A stretch of 42,496 bases of DNA from an uncultured Oscillospiraceae bacterium (GTDB lineage: Bacteria > Bacillota > Clostridia > Oscillospirales > Oscillospiraceae): contig CAAFPE010000056.1 in NCBI GenBank assembly GCA_900764755.1, forward strand, positions 1-42,496. Reading direction: 5' to 3'. The first letter of the stretch is position 1. Each line of letters starts with the position of its first letter. Below the pieces are notes generated by a model. That model ran no database searches, had not been told where the DNA came from, and was given only the letters and a program-made list of their open reading frames with translations. The position numbers and the translations under genes were made by a program. Shown here in pieces: positions 29,944 to 37,158 of the stretch.

Positions 29944-31245
29944 TCAAAGCATCACAGACACTTCGTGGTTATTATATCCTATTTCCCGCAAATAGGCCAG
30001 TTCTTTTTCCGTAATGAGTTCTCCAGGCGCCACCACTGGCACTCCGGGGGGGTAGGGGGCCAGCTGAACCGCGGACACACGCCCAGCGCAGTCCTTCAGA
30101 GGGAGGCGCTCCGTCCGGGCAAACAAAGCCTCCCTGGGGGAGAGGACCCGCTCCGGCAGAGGTGGGGCTGGAATGGGCGGGCAGCGCCCAAGGAGCTCCG
30201 GCACCTCCTCCAAAGCACGCTCCAGCCGGTCCAGATCCTCCCCGCTGTCCATTCCTGTGAGGATAAGCACCACATGGCCGCCGTCCTCCATCTCAGGCCA
30301 CAGACCCCGGGCCTCCAGTGCCCGGGCCAGGGCGGGGCCGTCCACTGCGTTCAGCGTCAGGCGGGTGGGGTCAAGCGCCCCCGCCCGGAGACTGGGAAAC
30401 CGCTCCCGAAGGGCAGCAGTCCGTTCCGCCGTCTGGCGGTACAGCCTCTGCCCCTCCCCCTCCATCCAAGCCCGAGCCCCGTCCATAGAGATCATCATGG
30501 GGTAGGACGGGCTGGAGCTTCCGTACACCGAGGTCATCCGGCGCACCTGCTCCGGCTCAAAGCCGTTGGCGAACAGCAGGGAGGACTGCCCCAGGGCGGG
30601 GAGGGTCTTGTGGGCGGAGCAGACCACCAGATCCGCCCCCGCGAAGGCATCCACCCCCAGGAAAGGCAGGTGGGCCCCATGGGCCCCGTCCACAATGAGC
30701 CGTCCACCATTTCGGTGTACAATGTGAGAAATTTCCCGAACATCACACAACAATCCAGAATAACTCGGTGATGTAATACAAATAGTTTTGATCTCTGGGT
30801 GCTCTGACAGCGCGTTTTCCACACACTCCGTGGAAATTGTGGACGTCAGTCTCTCCTCATCCCACCAGGGCCGGGGGAGGTAGACCGGGTCCAGATCCAG
30901 CAGAGCCAGGGCGTTGTACACCGCCCGGTGGCAGCCCCGGTCTATGAGCACCCGGTCCCCGGGGCGGCAGCAGAGTGCCAGCGCGGTATGGAGCCCCAGC
31001 GTAGAGCCGCCGGTAAGGAACTGACAGCAGTCCATAGAGAAGTCCTCCGCCCACAGCCGCTGGGCTGAGTCGAAGGGCTCTCCACCGTGGAACAGGTCCC
31101 CTGTGGGGCCCAGCTCCGTAAAGTCCAGGGCGGCCGCTCCCGCCAGCTCCGGGATGGGGAGAGGTTTTCCCTTGTGGCCCGGGATATGAAGGCGGACGGG
31201 ATCCTGGGCCGAAAAGGCGCGGATGGCGTCATAGAGCGGTGTCAT
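29944..31245 (-). CDS. PLP-dependent Orn/Lys/Arg decarboxylase family protein (YaaO-like)
   Basis: This 433-aa fold-type I PLP enzyme has the family entry RLHIPGHKGK (18-26), the PLP phosphate segment FLTGGSTLGLHTA, the Asp that pairs with the pyridine nitrogen (DGAHGAH, D186) and the Schiff-base lysine in SAHKTL (K213). It lacks the N-terminal response-regulator-like wing domain of inducible E. coli enzymes, as in the short Gram-positive type. It probably makes a polyamine precursor from arginine or lysine; the substrate is uncertain. The start is ATG 31245 after AGGAGG; the frame to 31299 lacks similarity. It is followed by holB after 31 bases. Confidence 0.9.
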   Translation of the reverse strand: MTPLYDAIRAFSAQDPVRLHIPGHKGKPLPIPELAGAAALDFTELGPTGDLFHGGEPFDSAQRLWAEDFSMDCCQFLTGGSTLGLHTALALCCRPGDRVLIDRGCHRAVYNALALLDLDPVYLPRPWWDEERLTSTISTECVENALSEHPEIKTICITSPSYSGLLCDVREISHIVHRNGGRLIVDGAHGAHLPFLGVDAFAGADLVVCSAHKTLPALGQSSLLFANGFEPEQVRRMTSVYGSSSPSYPMMISMDGARAWMEGEGQRLYRQTAERTAALRERFPSLRAGALDPTRLTLNAVDGPALARALEARGLWPEMEDGGHVVLILTGMDSGEDLDRLERALEEVPELLGRCPPIPAPPLPERVLSPREALFARTERLPLKDCAGRVSAVQLAPYPPGVPVVAPGELITEKELAYLREIGYNNHEVSVML

Positions 31246-31267
31246 CGTATTTCCTCCTGGGTAAAGT

Positions 31268-31312
31268 GAAATAGAAACGCGGCGGGAGGATCGTTGCATC
31301 TTCCCGCCGCGT
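31268..31312 (-). terminator. Terminator of the rpmH-rnpA-yidC-jag operon
   Basis: ACGCGGCGGGA (31277-31287) and TCCCGCCGCGT (31302-31312) form a perfect 11-bp stem with a 14-nt loop. On the minus strand TTTCTATTTC follows. It begins 13 bases after the jag stop. Confidence 0.85.
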
Positions 31313-31325
31313 CAGGGCTGAATCC

Positions 31326-32168
31326 TTATTTCTGTTCGGGGGCGTAGGCCACCACAGTGCGGCGGTTGGGCTCCACTCCGGTGGAGTAGGTGGTCACATT
31401 AGGATAGTCCTGAAGGGCGGCATGGATCACATGGCGCTCATAGGCGTTCATGGGCTCCAGAGCCATATTCTTCCGGTACTTGACTACCTTGCCGGCCACC
31501 TTGACCGCCAGGCGCTGGAGGGACTCCTCCCGCTTGGCTCGGTAGCCCTCGGCGTCCACATGGATGCGCACCCGCTTGGACTGTCCGCGGTTCACCGAAT
31601 AGTTGGTCAGCTGCTGAATGGCGTCCAGAGTCTCGCCCCGGCGGCCGATAATGGCGCCCAGACCGTGTCCCTGGAGCACCACCTGATAGCCGCGCTCATT
31701 GACATAGATCTCCGGGACAGCCTGAACATGGAGGTGCTCCATCAAACCAGTGAGAAACTCCCGGATTCGGACCGCTCTGGGGTCGTCCGCTTCTGCAGGC
31801 TCCAGGCCATCCTGGGCCTTCTCCTCTTGCACGGGAGCGGACTGCTCCTCCTCCCGGCCGATGAGCAGTTCATCACCGGGCTCCAGCTGTCCGCCGGCAG
31901 GCTCCGCCTTTGGCTCGGACTGGGAGACCGGAGCGGGCTCCGCCTGCTGAGCAGGTTCAGGCTGCTCCGGAGCGGCGGGGGCATCCTCATCGGGGACTTC
32001 ATAGCTCACGCGGACCTTAGCGGGGTTCCCGCCGAAGCCCAGAAAACCGGATTTGGCCCGCTCCAGCACCTCCACCGAGACGTCGTCCCGGTCCAGACCC
32101 AGCTGGAACAGGGCGGCGGCGATGGCGTCCTCCTCAGAGCGGCCGGTGGTCTCAATCCACTTTCTCAT
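31326..32168 (-). CDS. jag: Jag / KhpB RNA-binding protein (Jag-N, KH and R3H domains)
   Basis: This 280-aa protein has the Jag N-terminal domain (1 to about 60, including VEVLERAKSGFLGFGGNPAKV). An acidic, Pro/Ala/Glu-rich linker of about 75 residues follows, then a KH domain (VVLQGHGLGAIIGRRGETLDAIQ, with the GxxG loop IGRRGE) and an R3H domain (PMNAYERHVIHAALQDYPNVTTYSTGVEPNRRTVV). It binds RNA and influences cell elongation and division in Gram-positives. It starts 2 bases after the yidC stop, the conserved yidC-jag arrangement, and the operon ends at a terminator immediately downstream. Confidence 0.95.
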   Translation of the reverse strand: MRKWIETTGRSEEDAIAAALFQLGLDRDDVSVEVLERAKSGFLGFGGNPAKVRVSYEVPDEDAPAAPEQPEPAQQAEPAPVSQSEPKAEPAGGQLEPGDELLIGREEEQSAPVQEEKAQDGLEPAEADDPRAVRIREFLTGLMEHLHVQAVPEIYVNERGYQVVLQGHGLGAIIGRRGETLDAIQQLTNYSVNRGQSKRVRIHVDAEGYRAKREESLQRLAVKVAGKVVKYRKNMALEPMNAYERHVIHAALQDYPNVTTYSTGVEPNRRTVVAYAPEQK

Positions 32169-32170
32169 CC

Positions 32171-33679
32171 TCAGACACCTTCCTTTTTGTCGTCCTCTTC
32201 CTCTGGAAGTTCCATCTCAACCTGCTCCACTTCCACCTCGACCTCCTCGATCTCCGTGGGCTCCTGGACAGGGGCAGATTGCTCCGCAGGGATTTCGGAG
32301 ACAGGCTGCTGGACGGCGGGCTGCTCCGCCGGGACCGTCTCCTGCTCCGGAAGTGCCTCCGTCTCAGGCTTCTGGACGATCTCTTCCTTCTTCTCCTCCT
32401 GAGCGGGGGCGGCTTTCTTGTCCTTCTTCCCTTTCCTCTGCTGCTCCGCGTCCATCTGGGCCTGGAGCAGTTCACTCATATCCCGGTACTCAGTAACGCC
32501 GCCAAAGCGGTCAGGGATATAGGAGCGGCCCCGGGCATAGGCGCGGATGCCGATGCGGCTGTCATCCTTATTGACGCCGGGCTCAGTGGGCTCGTCCTTC
32601 TTGACGAGCTTCTTCTTTCCCCGGTTCTTTTTCTCCTCCTCAAGGCGGCGCTGGCGCTCCAGACGGGCCTCCTCCTTGCGGCGCTTCTCCTCTTCCTTCT
32701 CCTGGCGCTCCCGCTCCTCCGCGGCGGCCCGGGCGGCCTCATAGTCCTTCTTCAGCAGCTTCCCGCAGATGATCTCCTGGAAGATGGTGAAGATATACTG
32801 GGCGATCCAGTATACAGACAGGCCGGCAGGGACGGTAAAGCCGATCCACAGGGACATCAGAGGCATCATGATCATCATGGTGCGGTTGGTCTTGGCCGCA
32901 GTCTCATCCTGAACCTGGTTGTTCATCTGGTTGGTCTTGAGGCTGACCTGCATGGACAGCAGGGAGATGCCGACCGACACCAGGGGCAGCAGGAACAGGC
33001 CGATGGAATCCCAGCCAAAGCCGGCAGTCCAGAAATTCCACTTGGGAATGCTGGCCAGGTTGATCCCCAGGAAAGAGAAATCCATCACGAACAGCTTGGA
33101 GCCGGCGTCGCCCAGCAGAGTCTGGAGGGCGGCCAGATTGTCCGGGTTGATCATGGAAGCCAGGTACATCTGGTTATAGGCGCCGTTCTGGAACACCGAG
33201 GTGATCTTCCCATCCGCCATCTGCTGGACCAGCTTCTCCATAGCGGCCGGGGTGATCCAGCCGCTGCTCACGGCCACGGTCTGCCAGTCCAGTTCCTGAG
33301 CAATGAGCTGGATCTGCTCCATGGTCAGCCCCATGAAGTAAGTCAGGGGCTCACGGATGATCCCGTACAGCACCATCAGGAACAGGATGGGGATGAAGGA
33401 CCAGAGACAGCCGCTCATGGGGTTGACCTTTTCCTTCTCATAGAGCTTCTGGATCTCCAGATTATAGCGCTCCCGGTCCTTGCCGTACTGCTTTTGCAGC
33501 TGCTGCATTTTACCCGAGAGCAGATTCATCTGGATCATGCTCTTCTTTCCCTTTAGACTGAAGGGGAACAGCACCAGCTTGATGATGAGGGCAAATAAAA
33601 TCAGGGCAATGCCGTAGCTTTGGAAGAAATCATAGAAAAACTTCAAAAGCAGGGCGAAAGGCATTAGAAAAATACCCAC
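32171..33679 (-). CDS. yidC: Membrane protein insertase YidC with an extended charged C-terminal tail
   Basis: This 502-aa protein carries the conserved YidC/Oxa1 core in its first about 310 residues. It includes YGIALILFALIIKLVLFPFSLKGKKSMIQM (with basic residues in the hydrophilic groove), PMSGCLWSFIPILFLMVLYG and the terminal hydrophobic segments AGLSVYWIAQYIFTIFQE. The remaining about 190 residues are a hydrophilic tail: first a basic coiled coil (EERERQEKEEEKRRKEEAR), then a Glu/Pro/Gln-rich acidic region. I use GTG 33679 because GGAGG lies 7 bases upstream; ATG 33664 is the alternative. No lipobox is seen. It forms an operon with rnpA, yidD and jag. Confidence 0.94.
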   Translation of the reverse strand: MGIFLMPFALLLKFFYDFFQSYGIALILFALIIKLVLFPFSLKGKKSMIQMNLLSGKMQQLQKQYGKDRERYNLEIQKLYEKEKVNPMSGCLWSFIPILFLMVLYGIIREPLTYFMGLTMEQIQLIAQELDWQTVAVSSGWITPAAMEKLVQQMADGKITSVFQNGAYNQMYLASMINPDNLAALQTLLGDAGSKLFVMDFSFLGINLASIPKWNFWTAGFGWDSIGLFLLPLVSVGISLLSMQVSLKTNQMNNQVQDETAAKTNRTMMIMMPLMSLWIGFTVPAGLSVYWIAQYIFTIFQEIICGKLLKKDYEAARAAAEERERQEKEEEKRRKEEARLERQRRLEEEKKNRGKKKLVKKDEPTEPGVNKDDSRIGIRAYARGRSYIPDRFGGVTEYRDMSELLQAQMDAEQQRKGKKDKKAAPAQEEKKEEIVQKPETEALPEQETVPAEQPAVQQPVSEIPAEQSAPVQEPTEIEEVEVEVEQVEMELPEEEDDKKEGV

Positions 33680-33719
33680 AATGGTACCTCCACATTGTTA
33701 AATTGGTTCCGGCCCTCCA

Positions 33720-33938
33720 TCACGGCACGGGGTCGTACTGGATGGATTTCTGCCGGTGGAAGGGGCTGCACCGCAGGATACGGCGCAGCGCCAGCCAGCC
33801 CCCTCTCCAGGCGCCGTACTTCTCTACTGCCTCCAGAGCATACTGGGAGCAGGTGGGGATGAAGCGGCAGCAGGGTGGGCAAAGAGGCGAGATCTCGCGT
33901 CGGTAAAAACGGATCATCCAGAGCAGCAGGGCCTTCAT
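33720..33938 (-). CDS. yidD: Membrane protein insertion efficiency factor YidD
   Basis: This 72-aa amphipathic, membrane-associated protein has the YidD signature: IRFYRREISPLCPPCCRFIPTCSQYALEAVEKYGAWRGGWLALRRILRCSPFH. It assists YidC-dependent insertion. The ATG overlaps the rnpA stop by 4 bases, and yidC follows after 40 bases. Confidence 0.95.
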   Translation of the reverse strand: MKALLLWMIRFYRREISPLCPPCCRFIPTCSQYALEAVEKYGAWRGGWLALRRILRCSPFHRQKSIQYDPVP

Positions 33939-34288
33939 CCCGCGCTCCCCCGGGGCAGACAGATCCCCAGCTTCCGCATCAGCTGCAAAAAGCTGCGTTC
34001 CAGCTCGCCATAGCTGCCGTAGATCACCCGGGTCCTGGCCACCACCACAATGTCATAGCCCGGCAGGAGCCGGCTCTCATTGGTGCGGTAGAGCTCCCGA
34101 ATGCGGCGGCGGGCACGGTTGCGCTTTACCGCGTTGCCCAGCTTCAGTCCGGTGGTGATGCCCAGCCGGCTGATGGGCCGCTTGGTTTTGCGGCAGTAGA
34201 TGGCAAAATAGGGGGAGACGGCGCTCTTGCCCTTGCTGTAAAGCCGGCGGAACTCGTGATTCTGTTTCAGCGCAACGGTATGCTTCAT
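33935..34288 (-). CDS. rnpA: Ribonuclease P protein component
   Basis: This 117-aa basic protein is the cofactor of RNase P RNA in tRNA 5' maturation. It has the entry LKQNHEFRRLYSKGKSAVS and the RNR signature LGNAVKRNRARRRIRELYR. The start is ATG 34288, preceded by GGAGGAAATTTC; the frame to 34321 is not conserved. The stop overlaps yidD. It is separated from rpmH by an unusually long spacer of 523 bases. Confidence 0.95.
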   Translation of the reverse strand: MKHTVALKQNHEFRRLYSKGKSAVSPYFAIYCRKTKRPISRLGITTGLKLGNAVKRNRARRRIRELYRTNESRLLPGYDIVVVARTRVIYGSYGELERSFLQLMRKLGICLPRGSAG

Positions 34289-34355
34289 GAAATTTCCTCC
34301 GACTGTTTGCAGATACGGCAAAAAAGAGGGTATACAGAGGGGACGGGCACGCCTG

Positions 34356-34383
34356 GCGCTCCACGCTTCTTCCTGTCACGCTA
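34356..34383. repeat. Direct repeat, copy A
   Basis: This 28-base unit matches copy B (34489-34516) at 25 of 28 positions; the shared core is CGCTTCT with CTGTCACGCT. Confidence 0.7.
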
Positions 34384-34488
34384 CACACCCTCCGCGACGG
34401 CGCACTGCTCACCGCGCCGCGAAAAATGCCGCTGGGCCGCGCCCAGCCTGTTTTTTCGCCTCTGCGGTTCGCTGTGCGCCTGCTCCCG

Positions 34489-34516
34489 GGCGCTCCGCGC
34501 TTCTCTCTGTCACGCT
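34489..34516. repeat. Direct repeat, copy B
   Basis: This copy is 133 bases downstream of copy A. A third partial copy, CTCCGCGCTTCTCTGT, lies at 34638-34653. Confidence 0.7.
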
Positions 34517-34663
34517 GCGGATTGGGCGCGCGGCCAGGTCGACAACTCCTCCGACTTCGGACAGACCCGGTCCCGCCTGTGGCGGCTCCTGGGCTCTGTC
34601 CATCCGCTCCGGAGTCTGTCTCCCCTGCGCGCCGATCCTCCGCGCTTCTCTGTATGCACCGCA

Positions 34664-34690
34664 GGGGCGGGGGAATCATTCCCACGCCCC
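34664..34690. repeat. REP-like palindrome in the rpmH-rnpA spacer
   Basis: GGGGCG-G-GGGAAT, a central C, then ATTCCC-A-CGCCCC gives 12 paired bases per arm with one mismatch. Its GGGGCG/CGCCCC ends resemble the GTAGGGGCGG elements elsewhere, so it may be a divergent family member. Confidence 0.55.
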
Positions 34691-34811
34691 TAACTACGCG
34701 CTATGTCTTGAGTGTCCTTTTGTCGTATCTCATGGAATGATCCTGTCGCGTCCGGCTTCGGGCTCAGCAGGATACGGCCCGCGGCAGGACAGGACCCGTC
34801 CTGTCCACGGA

Positions 34812-34946
34812 TCAGTGGGTCAGACGAGCGCGGCCCTTGGCACGGCGGCGGGCCAGCACCTTGCGGCCATTGCGGGTGGCCATACGCTTGCGGAAACCGT
34901 GTTCCTTGGAACGCTGGCGCTTCTTGGGCTGATAGGTACGAAGCAT
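34812..34946 (-). CDS. rpmH: 50S ribosomal protein L34
   Basis: This 44-aa highly basic ribosomal protein has the L34 sequence MLRTYQPKKRQRSKEHGFRK ... NGRKVLARRRAKGRARL. The start is ATG 34946, with AGGAGG 8 bases upstream; the longer frame to 35123 runs through the promoter. It is transcribed from the perfect-consensus promoter at 35094-35123 away from dnaA, the universal arrangement at Firmicutes origins. Confidence 0.97.
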   Translation of the reverse strand: MLRTYQPKKRQRSKEHGFRKRMATRNGRKVLARRRAKGRARLTH

Positions 34947-35093
34947 GGGGGACACCTCCTCATTTGATCTCAAGCCGGCGGACCGGCCCAACAACAGCCG
35001 TCTCCGGCTGCGGTTCACTTGGTTGCTTGGATTTTTTCCTGCCATTCCGTAAAAGGGTACAAAAACCCCTTTTCTCCTGGAACAGCGACATCC

Positions 35094-35123
35094 ATTATAG
35101 CGGATGTATTTTCCCCCTGTCAA
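35094..35123 (-). promoter_or_regulatory. Perfect-hexamer promoter for rpmH
   Basis: On the minus strand TTGACA (35118-35123) and TATAAT (35094-35099) are separated by 18 bases, about 150 bases upstream of rpmH. Both hexamers match the sigma-A consensus exactly. Confidence 0.9.
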
Positions 35124-35298
35124 CTACTTTTTTTATTTTCTCCCCAAAGTTTCTATATTTTTCAGAAAAATCCCACATCTTGTGTTTCTCTCCTTCTCCA
35201 GGCCATAGGCGAAAGTCCTTTTTTCCACATTCCAGCTTTCCTCTGTACGCTACCCCAGAATTTTTCATACCTATAAAATAAAAATACCTGGGAAATCC
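35124..35298. other. AT-rich intergenic region between the rpmH and dnaA promoters
   Basis: This divergent spacer is lower in GC than its surroundings. It contains one near-consensus DnaA box (TTTTCCACA, 35221-35229) and several T tracts. It may be the upstream part of a bipartite origin, but box density is low. I see no gene. Confidence 0.45.
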
Positions 35299-35327
35299 TT
35301 GCGGCCAAGGCGCTTTTTTGATATAAT
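35299..35327 (+). promoter_or_regulatory. Sigma-A promoter for dnaA
   Basis: TTGCGG (35299-35304) and TATAAT (35322-35327) have a 17-base spacer and lie about 190 bases upstream of the dnaA start. Confidence 0.8.
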
Positions 35328-35404
35328 AGCGGGGGAAGAAATATGCCTTTTTCCCCGCTCCGCCGCCCCTGCTGCGGGCTGCGGGGCCGTTCCATCGTCT
35401 GACG

Positions 35405-35447
35405 GGTCCCCTGCCCGGATCTGGCGCAGGGGCCTTTCTTTTGTTTT
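35405..35447 (+). terminator. Terminator-like hairpin in the dnaA leader
   Basis: GG-T-CCCCTGC (35405-35414) pairs with GCAGGGGCC (35426-35434), leaving one bulged base, and TTTCTTTTGTTTT follows. It lies between the dnaA promoter and start codon, so it could attenuate dnaA transcription. Confidence 0.55.
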
Positions 35448-35517
35448 AAACCTCGCGCGGTCGGACTCCGCGCACTTCTGTTTGTCCGCCACTTCATTCA
35501 AGGAGGTTTTCCTTCCC

Positions 35518-36834
35518 ATGAATCCTGCCGCAGATGTATGGGCCAAGGTGATCAGCCTGATGCAGCCCGACATGACCGCCACCACCATCAACACCTGGTT
35601 TGACGACGCCACCGCCGTGGCGCTGGAGGACGACCGCTTTGTCCTCTACTCCCCCACCCGCTTCAAGCGGGACATCATCGCCACCCGCTACGTCTCCAAG
35701 ATCCAGACCGCCCTGCGGGAGCTGTTCTCCTGTGACATGGACGTGACCGTCCTCACCGAAGGGGAACTGGATCAGTACCAGCAGGAGCCGGAGAAAAACG
35801 ACTTCTTCCCCGGCACTGAGGAGTACACCTTTGAGCGCTTCGTGGTAGGCTCCTCCAACAAATTTGCCCACGCCGCCGCCCGGGCGGTGGCCGACAACCC
35901 GGGGCAGAGCTATAACCCCCTGTTCATTTATGGCGAATCCGGCCTGGGCAAGACCCACCTTCTGTACGCCATCGCCCACACCATCCACAAAAACCACCCG
36001 GACTACAAGGTGGTCTACATCAAGGGGGATACCTTCACGAATGAGTTGATCCAAGCCATTCGGGAGGGCCGCAACGCGGAATTTCGGGAAAAATACCGGG
36101 GAGCCGACGTGTTCCTCATGGACGACGTACAGTTTATCGCCGGCCGGGACTCTACCCAGGAAGAGATGTTCCACACCTTCAATACCCTGTACGAGCTGAA
36201 AAAGCAGATCGTATTCACCTCCGACCGGCCGCCCAAGGAGATGCTCCGCCTGGAGGACCGGCTGAAGACCAGATTCGAGTGGGGCTTATTGGCCGACATC
36301 CAGCCCCCGGACTATGAGACCCGCATGGCCATCATCAAAAACAAGGCCATCCGCATGGGGGTTGAGCTGCCTGACTTCCTGCTCCAGCTCATTGCCGAGA
36401 ATATTACCGCCAATGTGCGGCAGATTGAGGGTACTGTCAACAAGATCATGGCCTATCAGCAGCTGATGGGGGACTCCGTGGACAAGGAAACGGTAGTCCG
36501 GGCGGTCAAGGATATGTTTAAAGAAAAATCCGACATCGTCCCCACCGCAGATGTCATCATCGATGAGGTCTGCAAATTCTACAATATCGAGCCGGCCACC
36601 CTCCGGGGTCAGGGCCGGGCCAAGGATATCTCTCTGGCCCGGCAGATTGCCATGTACCAGATCCGCCGCATGACCAACCTCTCCCTGAAGGAGATCGGCA
36701 AGGAGTTCGACAACCGGGACCACACCACTGTCCTCCACTCCATCGAGCGCATCGAGGACCTCATCAAAGTGGATCCGGAGAAGGCAGAGATCATCAAAGA
36801 CATCACCTCCAACATCAACATCCGATATGAGTGA
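35518..36834 (+). CDS. dnaA: Chromosomal replication initiator protein DnaA
   Basis: This 438-aa AAA+ initiator has domain I (1 to about 80), a short linker, Walker A GESGLGKTHLL (139-149), Walker B VFLMDDVQFI and the C-terminal HTH with the signature NRDHTTVLHSIERIE. The signature reads FDNRDHTTV where many DnaA proteins have FGGRDHTTV. The start is ATG 35518; AAGGAGG lies 11 bases upstream and the upstream frame is the non-coding leader. It is transcribed rightward from 35299-35327. A hairpin terminator and the main DnaA-box cluster follow. Confidence 0.97.
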   Translation: MNPAADVWAKVISLMQPDMTATTINTWFDDATAVALEDDRFVLYSPTRFKRDIIATRYVSKIQTALRELFSCDMDVTVLTEGELDQYQQEPEKNDFFPGTEEYTFERFVVGSSNKFAHAAARAVADNPGQSYNPLFIYGESGLGKTHLLYAIAHTIHKNHPDYKVVYIKGDTFTNELIQAIREGRNAEFREKYRGADVFLMDDVQFIAGRDSTQEEMFHTFNTLYELKKQIVFTSDRPPKEMLRLEDRLKTRFEWGLLADIQPPDYETRMAIIKNKAIRMGVELPDFLLQLIAENITANVRQIEGTVNKIMAYQQLMGDSVDKETVVRAVKDMFKEKSDIVPTADVIIDEVCKFYNIEPATLRGQGRAKDISLARQIAMYQIRRMTNLSLKEIGKEFDNRDHTTVLHSIERIEDLIKVDPEKAEIIKDITSNINIRYE

Positions 36835-36871
36835 CCGGAGAACGGCTTTTACCGTCTCTCCCCAAAGGATC

Positions 36872-36915
36872 CAGGCCAGACGCCCCCAGCGGGCTTTTCC
36901 GGCCTGCTTCTTTTG
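36872..36915 (+). terminator. Terminator of dnaA
   Basis: CAGGCC (36872-36877) pairs with GGCCTG (36901-36906), an inner GCCC/GGGC pairing adds stability, and CTTCTTTTG follows. It begins 38 bases after the dnaA stop. Confidence 0.65.
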
Positions 36916-36919
36916 ACCC

Positions 36920-37110
36920 ATTGTTATCCACACTTAAATGTGGATAACTTGTTGCATAATGTGGATAACTTGATTTCCGCACCCAGCCTGTGGAAAGCGG
37001 TTGAAAATCCTCCACACCCCCTGTGGACATGTTTTCCCTAGAGGCTCTAAGGTTTGCGGCGTTTTTCCACATTTTTTCCCCCTACGGGCTACTGTTACGA
37101 AAAATATATC
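36920..37110. other. Replication origin (oriC), DnaA-box cluster between dnaA and dnaN
   Basis: Three perfect DnaA boxes lie within 45 bases: TTATCCACA at 36924-36932 (plus), and TGTGGATAA at 36939-36947 and 36960-36968 (minus). Weaker matches follow: TGTGGAAAG (36989), TGTGGACAT (37022) and TTTTCCACA (37063-37071). The AT-rich AAAAATATATCC (about 37100-37111) right of the cluster, next to a CTACTGTTA stretch resembling DnaA-trios, is a plausible unwinding element. Gene context is that of a Firmicutes origin. Confidence 0.88.
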
Positions 37111-37158
37111 CTCTCCTCTCTTTCAGAGAGCGCTGGAGGAACGCAAGGAGGCACATCC

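Larger units (their letters stand above)
34289..34811. other. Long rpmH-rnpA spacer with internal repeats
   Basis: No gene is supported. It contains imperfect direct repeats, a REP-like palindrome and a 9-bp hairpin GGACAGGAC / GTCCTGTCC (34787-34806) just after rpmH. Open frames on either strand lack ribosome binding sites and look like GC-rich shadows. Confidence 0.6.

Noticed and set aside
34077..34967. Open frames of 202 and 226 aa across the rpmH-rnpA spacer
   Set aside because: They overlap rnpA or rpmH, are Arg/Ser/Pro-rich without ribosome binding sites, and the repeats in the spacer explain their length.
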